A stretch of 33,468 bases of DNA from contig NZ_JANIBL010000057.1 of assembly GCF_024505055.1 (NCBI RefSeq), positions 1 through 33,468 of the forward strand, in the 5' to 3' direction. A program made the position numbers and the translations under genes. This document shows positions 1 through 10,114 of the stretch, piece after piece; the first letter of the stretch is position 1; every line of letters begins with the position of its first letter. Below the pieces are notes generated by a model. That model saw only the letters and a program-made list of their open reading frames with translations, was not told where the DNA came from and made no database searches. Source of the DNA: Methylomonas rosea. GTDB lineage: Bacteria > Pseudomonadota > Gammaproteobacteria > Methylococcales > Methylomonadaceae.

Positions 1-44
1 CCAAGGCTTTTTTACGTATAGACCCCAGCTAAAAGGAAACTGCG

Positions 45-902
45 ATGAAAATGTTCTCAACCGCCTCAAGACTGTTAATGACGGCGACCTTGGCTATATC
101 CACTATTTCCGTGAATGCCCAAGACAAATTCCGGGTTTGCGCCGATCCGCTAAACCCGCCCTACTCGACCAAAGAACAAACCGGCTACGAAAATAAAATT
201 GCCGCCCTATTTGCCGAACAGTTAGGACAGGAATTGGAATATACCTGGCTACCGGAAAGAATCGGCTTTATCCGCAACACATTGAAGGCCGAAAACGATA
301 ACGGCGAAGGTTTTAAATGCGATGTGGTGATGGGCGTACCGGCCGGTTACGATCTTACCGACACCAGCAAACCCTACTTCCACTCGACTTATGTGTTGCT
401 GATTGCCAAAGGCCGCGGCTGGGACGATATTAAAGACAGCGTACAACTAGCCAATCTCCCGCTGGACAGACAGGAAAAGCTGAAAATAGCGATGTTCGAC
501 CGTGGCCCAGGCACTGAATGGCTGCAAAAAAGTGGTTTGCTTGAGCAAGGGATTCCCTACCAGAGCATGACCGGAGACAGCGAACACAACACCGCGATGC
601 AAATCGAAAAAGACCTACGTGCCAAAAAAATAGACATGGTGATACTTTGGGGGCCAATGGCGGGATATGTGCAATCGCAAGCCCCCAAAGGCAGCTATAT
701 TGCGATACCTATGCAATCTTCACCGGGCTTGAAGTTTGATTTTTCAATAGCCATGGGCTTGCGCCAAGGCGACAACAAACGCAAGCAACAACTAAATGAT
801 TTGATCGACAAAAACTTGGACAAAATCCAGGCCATCATCGCAAGTTACGACATCGCTGTATTGCCGATTCCCACAGACACCGGCAAAAAAGACGACGATT
901 GA
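45..902 (+). CDS. Quinoprotein dehydrogenase-associated periplasmic binding protein (MxaJ/XoxJ type)
   Basis: The protein has 285 residues. An N-terminal signal peptide ends near A25 (SVNA|QDKF), so it is expected in the periplasm. The mature part resembles family 3 solute-binding proteins. The start FRVCADPLNPPYS (29-41), the TWLPERIGFIRNTL segment (67-80) and KCDVVMGVPAGYD (91-103) are characteristic of the subfamily encoded beside PQQ methanol/alcohol dehydrogenases. C32 and C92 could form a disulfide. In known systems these proteins (MxaJ, XoxJ) accompany the dehydrogenase and its cytochrome and are thought to help mature or activate it; they are not part of a classical ABC importer. The start is supported by AAGGA at 33-37, seven bases before the ATG. 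A second ATG lies two codons downstream. The expected xoxF/mxaF-type partner is not in the window, so I cannot say which system it belongs to. Confidence 0.85.
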   Translation: MKMFSTASRLLMTATLAISTISVNAQDKFRVCADPLNPPYSTKEQTGYENKIAALFAEQLGQELEYTWLPERIGFIRNTLKAENDNGEGFKCDVVMGVPAGYDLTDTSKPYFHSTYVLLIAKGRGWDDIKDSVQLANLPLDRQEKLKIAMFDRGPGTEWLQKSGLLEQGIPYQSMTGDSEHNTAMQIEKDLRAKKIDMVILWGPMAGYVQSQAPKGSYIAIPMQSSPGLKFDFSIAMGLRQGDNKRKQQLNDLIDKNLDKIQAIIASYDIAVLPIPTDTGKKDDD

Positions 903-917
903 AACGCCCTTTAAGGT

Positions 918-2390
918 TTAGCGTCCGAACAGTCTAACCAAATGCGCAAAATGTCCGGCTTTATCATCGGTTAACTGCGACCAATCGAACCGCCAGCGCC
1001 AATTTCCTTCGGTTGTGCCTGGCGTGTTCATTCTATCGGGCGATCCCAATTTCAGAATATCCTGCATCGGAATCACCGCCAGATTGGCAACCGACCCGAA
1101 CGCGGCATGAATCAAGGCGCTGGGCATGGGTAGGCTGGACCAGCCGAGATAATCGTATATACGCTGTTTCTCGCCGTCGTTAAGCCCTTCGAACCAACCC
1201 AGGGTGGTATCGTTATCGTGAGTACCGGTATAGACCACGCTATTTTTCTGATAATTACACGGCAAATAAGGATTGCGGCTGTCGTCGCCGAACGCAAACT
1301 GTAAAATCTTCATGCCCGGCAAATCGAAATCGTCGCGCAAGGCTTCTACTTCTTCAGTAATAATGCCTAGATCCTCTGCCACCAAGGACAAACAGGCAAA
1401 TTGTTCCTGAATGGCCGCTAACAATTCTGCACCCGGCGCTTTAACCCAACGTCCATTGATTGCAGTATGCTCACTGGCCGGAATCTCCCACGCCGCTTCC
1501 AAGCCGCGAAAATGATCGATTCGTAAAATATCGAACATTTCGTACTGGGATTTAATCCTGTCCAGCCACCATTTAAAGCCGGTTTTCTGCAAATATTTCC
1601 AGTCATAATGCGGGTTACCCCAACGCTGACCATTCTCTGAGAAATAATCGGGCGGCACGCCGGCCACAGTATCCATTTCCCCCAAATCGTTAAGTTTGAA
1701 TACCGCACGGTTCGCCCAAACGTCGGCACTGTCGTACGACACAAAGATAGGGATGTCGCCAAACATCAGCACGCCGTGCTTGGCCGCGTAATCTTTCAAC
1801 TCATGCCATTGCCGGAAAAACACATACTGTTCGAATTTGATTGTTTCGATCACAGCCTTCAGTAACTGCTTGGATTCGTTCAGCGCGTTCGGCTCGCGTT
1901 GCTTCAGAGCATCCGGCCATTGATTCCAGCTTTTATGCCCGAACACATTACGCAAAGCGATAAACAAGGCAAAGTCATCCAGCCAATCAGCCTTTTCCAC
2001 GCAAAACTGTTTGAAATCGTGTTGCTGCTCGGCATCAGCCAAGCTTTGAAAACCATAGAACGCTTTCGTTACCAAACAGCTTTTGGTGTATTCCGCATTG
2101 GTATGGCAATCGCCGCAACGGTCGGTGGTTTGCAGCCAGCCCTTATCGGCCAGCCATTGAATGTTAATCAAGGCAGGATTGCCGGCATGTGCCGACAAGC
2201 ACTGGTAAGGTGAACCGTCGCCATGCGTCATGCCCAAGGGCAAGGTCTGCCAGACAGTGGCGCCTATATCATGTAGAAAATTAACAAAATTGAAGGCTTC
2301 CTTACCCAAATCACCACACTCTCCACGGCCCGGGAGCGATGTTATGTGTAGCAAAACACCTGCACGGCGTTTATCCAAGAGAGCACCCAT
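918..2390 (-). CDS. malQ: 4-alpha-glucanotransferase (amylomaltase, GH77)
   Basis: MalQ is a cytoplasmic disproportionating enzyme that moves alpha-1,4-glucan segments between chains. The 490 residues match the compact bacterial amylomaltase form of about 500. The GH77 catalytic triad is visible: nucleophile D292 in LRIDHFRG, acid/base E339 in VAEDLG and D394 in THDNDTT. The C-terminal NTPGTTEGNWRWR segment (455-467) is also typical. It is the last gene of a leftward glgC-GH57-malQ unit, 18 bp after the GH57 stop. This suggests that it recycles the maltooligosaccharides released by the GH57 enzyme. Only a weak GGAA lies ahead of the ATG. The gene converges on the upstream plus-strand gene with 15 bp between the stops, and no terminator hairpin is visible there. 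Confidence 0.96.
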   Translation of the reverse strand: MGALLDKRRAGVLLHITSLPGRGECGDLGKEAFNFVNFLHDIGATVWQTLPLGMTHGDGSPYQCLSAHAGNPALINIQWLADKGWLQTTDRCGDCHTNAEYTKSCLVTKAFYGFQSLADAEQQHDFKQFCVEKADWLDDFALFIALRNVFGHKSWNQWPDALKQREPNALNESKQLLKAVIETIKFEQYVFFRQWHELKDYAAKHGVLMFGDIPIFVSYDSADVWANRAVFKLNDLGEMDTVAGVPPDYFSENGQRWGNPHYDWKYLQKTGFKWWLDRIKSQYEMFDILRIDHFRGLEAAWEIPASEHTAINGRWVKAPGAELLAAIQEQFACLSLVAEDLGIITEEVEALRDDFDLPGMKILQFAFGDDSRNPYLPCNYQKNSVVYTGTHDNDTTLGWFEGLNDGEKQRIYDYLGWSSLPMPSALIHAAFGSVANLAVIPMQDILKLGSPDRMNTPGTTEGNWRWRFDWSQLTDDKAGHFAHLVRLFGR

Positions 2391-2408
2391 GTTGTTTGTT
2401 CCGTTTTA

Positions 2409-4100
2409 TTATATTTGAATACCGCGCCGCATTGCGCCACCCATCGCCGGACTGCCGCTGCCTTGCGTAAACGACAAAGCCAGATACGGCGGAGGTTCTT
2501 CACCCAGCAAACGATATAGATTGCTCAAATTAAGCCGATACTGTTTTTCAAAATCGCTGACTGCTTCGCCGGGATTATAATCACCGAACCACCAAAACCA
2601 ATCCGATCCCTCGCAGACACCCAGTTGCACCTGTGCGACAGCCAGTTGTTGCTCGGAGAGTTTGCCGTTGGCGACAGCTTTGTCGAAAGCGATTTTGACA
2701 TCGGCCAACATATCCCAGCCGCAGTTCTTATCGGCATCGCCAATCCAGGTCGAAAACGTACCATACACCCAACTACCCGCCACCAATTTCGGCAAGAATC
2801 CGGCTTGGGGAACCGCGCTATCCAGATAGTCAGAAAAAGTGGTTAATTCGATACGGGGATGTTCGCTAAGCCGCTTATACAGCGCACTAAGAAAATGATA
2901 CCCGTTATCCGGAAAATATTCCCAAGCATTTTCGCCGTCCATGATTATCGAAACCAAGGGCGTCTGGAGTTCATAATCGGCGATATTTTCCAAGTGTTGA
3001 ATCAGATCGGCCACCGCATCGTCGGCGTGCCATTTTGAATATTCGAACCCGATTAAATCCGACAAACCATCGTCGCGAAAAAAGCAGGCGATCTCCGCGG
3101 GACCCAATTTGAAGGGTCGATGCACAGGAACCGCTTCACCAGTCGCGCTGGCACGTATGCTGTTATGCAAGACATTGCCGCCGCTGGCCGCCCATTTGAA
3201 ACCGAAATCAGCTAACACCTGCAAAGTCCGCTGACTGATACTACCCTCGGACGGCCAGCAACCTTGCGGTTCGAAACCGAAAAAATGCCGAAAAGTCGCC
3301 AAGCCTTTTTGTAAATGCCAACGCACCCGCTCTTCACCGCCGGGGTAATGGCTAATAGCCGGCAAAGTTACGCCCGGCATCGCTTCGCGGGCGCTGTCTA
3401 TCTCGAGCATCAATGGCATGATCGGATGGGCATAAGGCGTCACCGACAACTCGATGCGGCCTTTTCTGGCCAAGGCTTTATAACGATATATAACTTTGGA
3501 TAATAGATCGCCGATAATTTCAACTATCTCGATCCGGTCATGCAAACTAAAACCGCTGCCTTTTTCGATTAAGCGTTTCACGCGCTTATCGTTGAGCTTG
3601 ACCGTCTCGCCCATCCAGACCAAGTGATACCAGACCAAAATATCGGAAATGAATTGGGCATTCAGATAATTCACCGAATCCTGATGCCCTTCAATCCAGT
3701 CGGCCATATCGGTCAATTTACGAAAAGCCGGATAGCGCTCGATTTGCCTTTCCCGATTGGCTTTCCGGCAATCGCGCAACAACTTCAAGCGCTTCTCCGG
3801 ATCGGCGGAGACGGAAGGTTCGACCAACGCAGCCAGCAAGGGATCCTTAATGGCAATTCTGTCGTGCAAATAGCCGCTGACCTGATTGGAATAATCTTCG
3901 ATCTGCTCCAGCAGGATAGGTGCAAAATTAACGACCGCTTTCGCCGCTGGAGTGGCCTCCAGGTGCGCGACCATATCGACATAGTCTTTGATCACATGCA
4001 GATAGGTCCACGGCAGCTTGAATTCGCCGCTCTGCATGTCGCGGTACTCCGGCTGGTGCATGTGCCAGCACAGCACCAGCTTGAGCTTTTTATCGGACAT
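2409..4100 (-). CDS. Glycoside hydrolase family 57 protein, alpha-amylase-like
   Basis: The 563-residue protein carries the conserved GH57 regions in order. These are HQPEY at 15-19; the region 2-like [12 protein letters not shown] at 219-230; GCWPSEGS at 280-287 with the putative nucleophile E285; [12 protein letters not shown] at 385-396 with the putative acid/base D388; and a region 5-like [14 protein letters not shown] at 442-455. GH57 retaining enzymes include alpha-amylases, amylopullulanases, glucanotransferases and branching enzymes. Because a GH13 branching enzyme lies next door, an alpha-glucan hydrolase or transferase role is more likely here, but exact specificity cannot be read from sequence. 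No signal peptide is seen, so it should act in the cytoplasm on glycogen. Its ATG overlaps the end of glgC by 11 bp, which suggests translational coupling. Confidence 0.9.
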   Translation of the reverse strand: MSDKKLKLVLCWHMHQPEYRDMQSGEFKLPWTYLHVIKDYVDMVAHLEATPAAKAVVNFAPILLEQIEDYSNQVSGYLHDRIAIKDPLLAALVEPSVSADPEKRLKLLRDCRKANRERQIERYPAFRKLTDMADWIEGHQDSVNYLNAQFISDILVWYHLVWMGETVKLNDKRVKRLIEKGSGFSLHDRIEIVEIIGDLLSKVIYRYKALARKGRIELSVTPYAHPIMPLMLEIDSAREAMPGVTLPAISHYPGGEERVRWHLQKGLATFRHFFGFEPQGCWPSEGSISQRTLQVLADFGFKWAASGGNVLHNSIRASATGEAVPVHRPFKLGPAEIACFFRDDGLSDLIGFEYSKWHADDAVADLIQHLENIADYELQTPLVSIIMDGENAWEYFPDNGYHFLSALYKRLSEHPRIELTTFSDYLDSAVPQAGFLPKLVAGSWVYGTFSTWIGDADKNCGWDMLADVKIAFDKAVANGKLSEQQLAVAQVQLGVCEGSDWFWWFGDYNPGEAVSDFEKQYRLNLSNLYRLLGEEPPPYLALSFTQGSGSPAMGGAMRRGIQI

Positions 4101-5370
4101 AATTCCGTCTTTGTCCGAGCATATCGGATGTCACCAACACCACGCCGCCCTCGCTGACATGAAAACGTTTTTCGTCTTCAGCTCGGTCTTCGCCGATCAC
4201 CGTACCTTCCGGTATCTGACAACCTTTTTCGATGATGGCTTTGGTAATCCGGCAGTGTCGGCCGATATTCACTTCGGGCAATACCACCGAGTCTTGCACC
4301 GAGCTGTATGAATTGACCCGCACCATGGAGAATAGCAGGGAGTGGCGCACCGTCGCGCCGGAAATTACGCAACCTCCGGAGACCATGGAATCGATTGCCT
4401 GACCACGTCTATCATCATCGTCGAACACAAATTTAGCAGGCGGGGTTTGCGCTTGATAGGTCCAGATCGGCCAAGTGTTATCGTAAAGATTCATGTCTGG
4501 TTTAACGCCGACCAACTCCATATTAGCCGCCCAATACGCATCGATGGTTCCCACGTCGCGCCAGTAACTTTGTTGGCCGCTTTGTAAATCAAGGAACGGA
4601 TACGCATTGACCCGGTATTTTTCGATCACCGACGGAATGATGTCCTTACCGAAATCGCGGCTGGAGCCTTTGGTATCAGCATCCTTAATCAGTTGCTCAA
4701 ACAAGAAACCGGCATTGAAAATATAAATACCCATGGATGCCAGCGCGGTATTTTCACGGCCGGGCATGACGGGTGGGTTTTCGGGTTTTTCCACAAACGC
4801 CTTGACCCGGCGATTTTCATCAACATGCATTACGCCGAACGCTTTGGCATCTTCCAGGGATACCTCGATGCAGCCTATAGTCAGATCCGCCTTATTGGCA
4901 ACGTGGTCGGCCAGCATTACCGAATAATCCATCTTGTAAATGTGATCCCCCGCCAACACCAATACAAACTCGGGATTGCGCGCCCGCAAGATATCGATGT
5001 TTTGATAAATCGCATCGGCGGTGCCTTGGTACCAGGAATGTTCGTCATGCCGTTGTTGCGCCGGCATCAAGTCGACGTATTCACCAAACTCGCCGCGCAA
5101 AAAACCCCAGCCTTGTTGAATGTGGCGAATTAGCGAATCGGCCTTATACTGGGTAAGGATACCGATCTTGCGAATGTCGGAGTTGATACAATTGGATAAG
5201 GGAAAGTCGATGATACGGAATTTACCACCAAACGGCACCGCCGGCTTGGCCCGCCAGTCGGTCATATCCTTTAGCCGCGATCCGCGTCCGCCAGCCAGAA
5301 TTAACGCAATGGTATTGCGGGTTAAATCATTGACCCGTCTCTCCGTTTGATGTGTATCGACGACTGACAT
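4090..5370 (-). CDS. glgC: Glucose-1-phosphate adenylyltransferase
   Basis: GlgC catalyses the committed step of bacterial glycogen synthesis: ATP plus glucose-1-phosphate gives ADP-glucose. The 426 residues are close to the 431 of E. coli GlgC and the numbering is nearly collinear. The nucleotide-binding loop [13 protein letters not shown] lies at 25-37. The catalytic D142 is in GDHIYKMDY and the glucose-1-phosphate-binding K195 is in FVEKP. A left-handed beta-helix C-terminal region begins near 330 with hexapeptide-like repeats. AGAGGA (5376-5381) sits five bases before the ATG. It is the first gene of the leftward glgC-GH57-malQ unit, divergent from glgB. Members of this family are usually allosterically controlled by glycolytic intermediates; the effector cannot be predicted here. 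Confidence 0.97.
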   Translation of the reverse strand: MSVVDTHQTERRVNDLTRNTIALILAGGRGSRLKDMTDWRAKPAVPFGGKFRIIDFPLSNCINSDIRKIGILTQYKADSLIRHIQQGWGFLRGEFGEYVDLMPAQQRHDEHSWYQGTADAIYQNIDILRARNPEFVLVLAGDHIYKMDYSVMLADHVANKADLTIGCIEVSLEDAKAFGVMHVDENRRVKAFVEKPENPPVMPGRENTALASMGIYIFNAGFLFEQLIKDADTKGSSRDFGKDIIPSVIEKYRVNAYPFLDLQSGQQSYWRDVGTIDAYWAANMELVGVKPDMNLYDNTWPIWTYQAQTPPAKFVFDDDDRRGQAIDSMVSGGCVISGATVRHSLLFSMVRVNSYSSVQDSVVLPEVNIGRHCRITKAIIEKGCQIPEGTVIGEDRAEDEKRFHVSEGGVVLVTSDMLGQRRNYVR

Positions 5371-5586
5371 GTGTATCCTCTTTCAATTAAATAAGCTGTA
5401 CCGCCCAAAACCGACTGCAAACGACATTTAACAGATTTCTCTACCTGCCACTTGCCGCGTAGAGCCATTATCGTTACTCTTCACGGAAAAGTAAAAACTC
5501 AAGCGATTTGATGCTGAAAAGTCGGTCATTACCAAAATTGCTATTCCTGCCAACCGATAACTAAACTATAACTGAGGCATTGCAAA
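5371..5586. promoter_or_regulatory. Divergent glgC/glgB intergenic region
   Basis: This 216-bp gap is the longest non-coding stretch in the window and must hold the start signals of both arms of the glycogen locus. The ribosome-binding sites are clear: AGAGGA for glgC at 5376-5381 (minus strand) and TGAGG for glgB at 5573-5577. I looked for sigma-70 hexamers in both directions. I found only poor matches, such as TTGATG at 5508-5513 with CAAAAT 19 bases later. The promoters are therefore unassigned, which may mean that an activator is required. Confidence 0.5.
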
Positions 5587-7767
5587 ATGAACAAGCCAAG
5601 CAAAACCAACACGCTTGATTCAGAACTAATAAAACTCACCGAAGCAAAGCATCACGATCCTTTCGCCGTGCTAGGCCGTCATGGTCAAGGCAGCGACAAC
5701 GTCATTAAAGTGTATTTGCCTTATGCGGAAACCGTGAGAATAAACAGCCCAAAAGGCCCTGAATTCAAACGCATTCCCGATACCGATTTTTTTGAATACC
5801 ATCCGGGCAACCAAGCTATCCCCGAGCATTACCAATTATTTTGGACTGACAAGGACGGCCATGACCATCAACAGTACGACCCGTATTGCTTCGGCCCGGT
5901 GCTCCCAGAGTTCGACCAGCACCTGTTCGCCGAAGGCCGGCATTGGCACATCTATCAGAAGCTGGGCTCGCACATCCACAGCGTAGCAGATATCCCCGGC
6001 GTGCATTTTGCGGTCTGGGCTCCGAATGCGCAGCGGGTTAGCGTCATCGGCGATTTCAACCGCTGGGACGGCCGCTGCCATCCGATGCGCAGCTTGGGCA
6101 GCAGCGGTATCTGGGAAATTTTCATTCCGGGCCTGACGGTCGGCTGCCTGTACAAGTTTGAAATTCTCAATCGCCATACCGGCCAACTGTTGGTCAAAAC
6201 CGACCCTTACGGTCAGCAATTCGAATTCCGTCCGCAAACCGCGGCCATCGTCACGGCGGAAGACAGTTATACCTGGCAAGACGGCAGTTGGATGGACCAA
6301 CGCCCGCAACACGACTGGCTGCATCAGCCTATGTCGATTTACGAGGTACATCTAGGCTCCTGGCGGCGCGACCATCGCGGCAATTTCCTGAATTACCGGG
6401 AACTGGCCGAGCAATTGGTGGATTACGTCAAGGAATTGGGCTTTACCCACATTGAGCTATTGCCGGTAACCGAGCATCCGCTGGACATTTCCTGGGGCTA
6501 TCAAACCACCGGTTATTTTGCGCCCACCAGCCGCCACGGCACCCCGGATGATTTCCGCTATTTCGTCGATCATTGCCATCAAAACGGCATCGGCGTGATT
6601 TTGGACTGGGTGCCCGCCCACTTTCCGAAAGACAGCTTCGCGCTGGGTCGCTTCGACGGCACCCCGCTGTACGAACACGAAGACCCGCGCAAAGGCGAGC
6701 ACCGTGACTGGGGCACATTGATCTACAACTACAGCCGCAACGAAGTGAAAAACTTCCTGCTGTCCAGCGCCTTCTTCTGGCTGGAGGAATTCCATCTGGA
6801 CGGCCTGCGCGTCGATGCGGTGGCCTCGATGTTGTATCTGGATTATTCCCGCGACGCCAACGACTGGATCCCGAACATGTATGGCGGCAACGAAAACCTG
6901 GAAGCCATCGATTTCCTGCGCCAGATGAATACCGTCACCCACGAGCAGCATCCCGGCACGGTGATCATGGCCGAGGAATCGACTTCCTGGCCGCAAGTCA
7001 CTCGCCCGACCTGGACCGGTGGCTTGGGTTTCTCGATGAAGTGGAACATGGGCTGGATGCACGACATTCTGCACTACATGCAGGAACAACCCATTCATCG
7101 CTCATATCATCACGATTCTCTGACCTTCGGCTTGCTGTATGCATTCACCGAAAACTTTGTATTGCCGTTTTCGCACGACGAAGTGGTACACGGCAAAGGC
7201 TCGATGCTGAACAAGATGCCCGGTGACGAATGGCAACGCTTCGCCAACTTGCGCCTGCTGTATACGATGATGTTTACCTATCCGGGCAAAAAACTGTTGT
7301 TCATGGGCTGCGAATTTGGTCAGGGTACCGAGTGGAGTTGCAACCGGACCTTGGATTGGTACGTTTTGGATTACCCGCATCACAAAGGTCTGCAAACCCT
7401 GGTTAAAGACTTGAATAAACTCTATGCCAGCCACGCGGCGCTACACCGCTACGATTTCGATCACCACGGTTTCGAGTGGATCGATTGTCACGATTATCAG
7501 CAATCGATCATTAGTTACCGCCGCAAATCGGCGCATGAAGATCTGATCGTGATCCTGAACTTCACGCCCGTTCCTCGCGAAAGCTACCGGATCGGTGTAC
7601 CTAACCCAGGGACTTACTACGAAATCTTCAACTCGGATTCGCAGTATTACGACGGCAGCAACACCGGCAACGGCGCAGTGCTGTCCGAACCGCAACCGTG
7701 GATGAATCAAGACCACTCCATTTCCGTAACCTTGCCGCCCCTGGCCGGCATTATTTTGAAAATGTAG
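5587..7767 (+). CDS. glgB: 1,4-alpha-glucan branching enzyme (GH13)
   Basis: GlgB makes the alpha-1,6 branches of glycogen. The 726 residues match the long E. coli-type enzyme (728). An N-terminal extension (about 15-110) is followed by a CBM48 module (about 130-225, with [20 protein letters not shown] at 139-158). The GH13 barrel starts near [10 protein letters not shown] (250-259). Catalytic residues are the nucleophile D410 in [12 protein letters not shown]463 in MAEEST and D531 in SHDEVVHGK. These are offset by five from E. coli D405, E458 and D526. The start follows TGAGG at 5573-5577. glgA begins 11 bp after the stop, so the two are surely co-transcribed. The gene appears complete. Confidence 0.98.
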   Translation: MNKPSKTNTLDSELIKLTEAKHHDPFAVLGRHGQGSDNVIKVYLPYAETVRINSPKGPEFKRIPDTDFFEYHPGNQAIPEHYQLFWTDKDGHDHQQYDPYCFGPVLPEFDQHLFAEGRHWHIYQKLGSHIHSVADIPGVHFAVWAPNAQRVSVIGDFNRWDGRCHPMRSLGSSGIWEIFIPGLTVGCLYKFEILNRHTGQLLVKTDPYGQQFEFRPQTAAIVTAEDSYTWQDGSWMDQRPQHDWLHQPMSIYEVHLGSWRRDHRGNFLNYRELAEQLVDYVKELGFTHIELLPVTEHPLDISWGYQTTGYFAPTSRHGTPDDFRYFVDHCHQNGIGVILDWVPAHFPKDSFALGRFDGTPLYEHEDPRKGEHRDWGTLIYNYSRNEVKNFLLSSAFFWLEEFHLDGLRVDAVASMLYLDYSRDANDWIPNMYGGNENLEAIDFLRQMNTVTHEQHPGTVIMAEESTSWPQVTRPTWTGGLGFSMKWNMGWMHDILHYMQEQPIHRSYHHDSLTFGLLYAFTENFVLPFSHDEVVHGKGSMLNKMPGDEWQRFANLRLLYTMMFTYPGKKLLFMGCEFGQGTEWSCNRTLDWYVLDYPHHKGLQTLVKDLNKLYASHAALHRYDFDHHGFEWIDCHDYQQSIISYRRKSAHEDLIVILNFTPVPRESYRIGVPNPGTYYEIFNSDSQYYDGSNTGNGAVLSEPQPWMNQDHSISVTLPPLAGIILKM

Positions 7768-7778
7768 TTTTTGTTGCC

Positions 7779-9212
7779 ATGAAAAAAATTCTGTTCGCGA
7801 GCAGCGAAACCCATCCTTTGATCAAGACCGGCGGCCTGGCGGATGTCGCCGGCAGCCTGCCTTTGGCCCTGGCCGAACTGGGCCAGGACGTGCGCATCAT
7901 CATGCCCAATTACCAGGGCATCAAGAACTGCGAGCCCGGCCGTTATCTATGCACGGTGCGAGTCAACAATTGCGACGTTAACCTACTGGAAACGCGCTTG
8001 CCGGACAGCGATGTCATCGTCTGGCTGGTGGACTATCCGCCGTTCTTCAATTTTCCCGGCAACCCGTACCTCGATGAAGCCGGGCGACCCTGGCCGAACA
8101 TCGGTGAGCGATTTGCATTGTTCTGCCGCATCATCGTGGAAGTGGCCACCAACCGGGCTTATTTAAATTGGCACGCCGACATCGTGCATTGCAACGATTG
8201 GCAGACCGGCTTGGTACCGGCGCTACTGTCATTGGAACCCAACCCGCCGGCGACGATTTTTACCATTCACAATATGGCTTACCAAGGGCTGTTCCCCGGC
8301 AGCACTTACGCCCAGTTAAATCTGCCCGGGCAGTTGCTACATCCCGACGGCCTGGAATTTCACGGCATGCTCTCCTTCATCAAAGGCGGCCTAAGCTATT
8401 CCGACCGTATTACCACGGTGAGCCCCACATACGCCCAGGAAATCCAGACCCCTGAGTTTGGTTACGGTTTGGAAGGCCTGTTGGCGCATAAACAAAGCCA
8501 CTTGCGCGGCATTCTGAACGGCATTGATGTCTCGGTCTGGAACCCGGCGAACGACGCGTATATCGCTAAGCCTTTCAGCGTCGATACGCTAAAAGACAAG
8601 CAAATCAACAAAACGGCGCTACAGCAACAACTGGGCTTGCCGGTGGACCCTGAAACCCCCTTGTTCGGCTTGATCGGCCGCCTGGTCGAGCAAAAAGGTA
8701 TCGATCTGGTGCTGAGCTGTCTACAGGAGATGACCACCCTGCCCTTGCAATTTGCCTTATTGGGCAGCGGCGATAAAAGCATCGAATACCGCCTGCAAGA
8801 GTTTGCCCGCCTGTATCCGGAAAGAGTGTCCATCACTATTGGCTACGATGAACGCTTAGCGCATCAAATCGAAGCGGGTGCAGACATATTTTTGATGCCA
8901 TCGCGCTTCGAACCTTGCGGCTTGAACCAAATGTACAGCCAATGCTACGGCACGATACCTATTGTCAGAAAAACCGGCGGCTTGGCAGACACGGTGGTCG
9001 ATGCACTGCCGGAAAGCATCAGCAATGGCACCGCCAGCGGCATCTCGTTTAACGATGCGTCGGCGGCAGCGCTGATAGAAGCCATCAAACGCAGCCTGGT
9101 GCTATTCCACAACAGACCGGTCTGGAAGAAGATACAGCGTAACGCTATGATCAAGGATTTCTCCTGGCAAAACAGTGCGAATCAATATCTCGCGCTTTAC
9201 AATGAAATCTAA
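7779..9212 (+). CDS. glgA: Glycogen synthase (ADP-glucose type, GT5)
   Basis: GlgA elongates alpha-1,4-glucan chains from ADP-glucose. I chose the ATG at 7779, which gives 477 residues starting MKKILFASSETHP, the exact length of E. coli GlgA. An in-frame ATG at 7698 lies inside glgB and would add 27 residues unlike the family. The K-x-G-G-L substrate-binding motif is K16-TGGL. The GT-B second half shows GRLVEQKGIDL with K306, and PSRFEPCGLNQ with E378 and C380, matching E. coli K305, E377 and C379. There is almost no Shine-Dalgarno sequence in the 11-bp gap after glgB, which suggests coupling to glgB translation. The last 11 bp overlap the next gene. Confidence 0.97.
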   Translation: MKKILFASSETHPLIKTGGLADVAGSLPLALAELGQDVRIIMPNYQGIKNCEPGRYLCTVRVNNCDVNLLETRLPDSDVIVWLVDYPPFFNFPGNPYLDEAGRPWPNIGERFALFCRIIVEVATNRAYLNWHADIVHCNDWQTGLVPALLSLEPNPPATIFTIHNMAYQGLFPGSTYAQLNLPGQLLHPDGLEFHGMLSFIKGGLSYSDRITTVSPTYAQEIQTPEFGYGLEGLLAHKQSHLRGILNGIDVSVWNPANDAYIAKPFSVDTLKDKQINKTALQQQLGLPVDPETPLFGLIGRLVEQKGIDLVLSCLQEMTTLPLQFALLGSGDKSIEYRLQEFARLYPERVSITIGYDERLAHQIEAGADIFLMPSRFEPCGLNQMYSQCYGTIPIVRKTGGLADTVVDALPESISNGTASGISFNDASAAALIEAIKRSLVLFHNRPVWKKIQRNAMIKDFSWQNSANQYLALYNEI

Positions 9213-9987
9213 AACCTGCGTGGCCGGCCTGATGTTGATGGCCGGCCAAGCGGTTGCCGACGAATCGGTGATGGAAGTCATCCCGCTCGTCAACCGCCCC
9301 GCCGCTGAAGTCCAAGCTTTAGTCGCACCCTTGCTGGATGCCGAGGATCGCGTCATCGATAATGGCTCCAGTCTGATCGTTAAAACCAATCCCGCTAAAC
9401 TCGGCGAAATTAGAGCACTCATTCAAAAACTCGATGCCCGGCTCAGCAATTTGGTCATCAGCGTACTGCAAACCAGCAGCAAAACCGCAGCCGAGTTGAA
9501 CGCCGAAGCGGCGATTGCCGCAGCGCCGAATATGATTCGGATGCGCGGCATGATGGGTACCACCGAGGATTTGCAAAACCGGCAGCAACATCAACAATTA
9601 CGCACATTGGAAGGCCAGGCGGCCCATATCAAAACCGGACAGGTGCGGCCGGTGCAAAATTACAGCGTCTACGACTCAGGCTATGGTTCCGCAGTAAGCA
9701 CCAATACCCAGATGATTGAAGCCAGTACAGGCTTCGCTGTTACGCCGCGCTTGACCGGCAACCAGGTCATTCTCGATGTCGAACCGTGGTCGGACAGCTT
9801 TCAGCGCAACGGCCATATTGAAACCCAATCCGCTCGCACCACTTTACGCGCCAATCTCGGCGAATGGGTGGAAATTGCCGGCAATGCCGACACCGAACAT
9901 TCCGACAGTCGCGGCTTCAACAGTTTCAACCACAGTACCCGGCAAAACGTTTTACGCATCCTGATCAAAGTCGATCAAGCAGATTAA
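9202..9987 (+). CDS. Small periplasmic protein with secretin-like domains, function unknown
   Basis: With the ATG at 9202 the protein has 261 residues and a tidy signal peptide (MKSKTC...GQAVA|DES, cleavage near 19). A GTG at 9175 would add nine residues. Residues 24-80 look like the short N-terminal (NolW/N1-type) domain of secretins, with PLVNRPAAEVQALVAPLL followed by GSSLIVKTNPAKLGEI. Residues 175-257 resemble part of the secretin beta-domain, with TGFAVTPRLTGNQVILDVEP and TTLRANLGEWVEIAG. The region between (about 95-170) is Gln/Asn/Ala rich and shows no recognisable domain. It is far too short to be a complete outer-membrane secretin channel, and no other secretion or pilus gene is nearby. 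The 11-bp overlap with glgA suggests co-expression with glycogen synthesis. The domain resemblance is by eye; the function is unknown. Confidence 0.75.
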   Translation: MKSKTCVAGLMLMAGQAVADESVMEVIPLVNRPAAEVQALVAPLLDAEDRVIDNGSSLIVKTNPAKLGEIRALIQKLDARLSNLVISVLQTSSKTAAELNAEAAIAAAPNMIRMRGMMGTTEDLQNRQQHQQLRTLEGQAAHIKTGQVRPVQNYSVYDSGYGSAVSTNTQMIEASTGFAVTPRLTGNQVILDVEPWSDSFQRNGHIETQSARTTLRANLGEWVEIAGNADTEHSDSRGFNSFNHSTRQNVLRILIKVDQAD

Positions 9988-10114
9988 TCCGGGCCCACCT
10001 TAAACTACCGGCTACACAATCCCGCCTGACATCGTCACGGAATTATTTTCGGAATCTGTGCGCAGCAACATAATATCAATATTGTAATTGGCGGAAAGCG
10101 CATACTAATTGGTT

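Noticed and set aside
1..44. Possible tail of an upstream gene, ending at TAA 30-32 (or TAG 19-21 in another frame).
   Set aside because: Only nine or six codons are visible and no family can be recognised, so I did not annotate it.
2409..4100. Considered calling the GH57 protein a GH57 branching enzyme.
   Set aside because: A complete GH13 branching enzyme is encoded in the same locus and no branching-specific feature could be identified, so an amylase-like call was kept.
3624..4157. Plus-strand open frame of 177 codons opposite the GH57 gene and the end of glgC.
   Set aside because: Both minus-strand genes carry intact catalytic motifs. The plus frame has no start signal or family resemblance.
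6457..7098. Long minus-strand open frame of 213 codons opposite glgB.
   Set aside because: It lies entirely inside the conserved GH13 barrel of glgB, is Val/His/Ala-rich without domain features, and results from codon bias.
10082..10109. TTGTAA (10082-10087) with a TACTAAT-like sequence (10103-10109) considered as a promoter for the binding-protein gene.
   Set aside because: The spacing is about 15 and the -10 match is weak. If real, the start would have to be the ATG at 10148, but the evidence is too thin.
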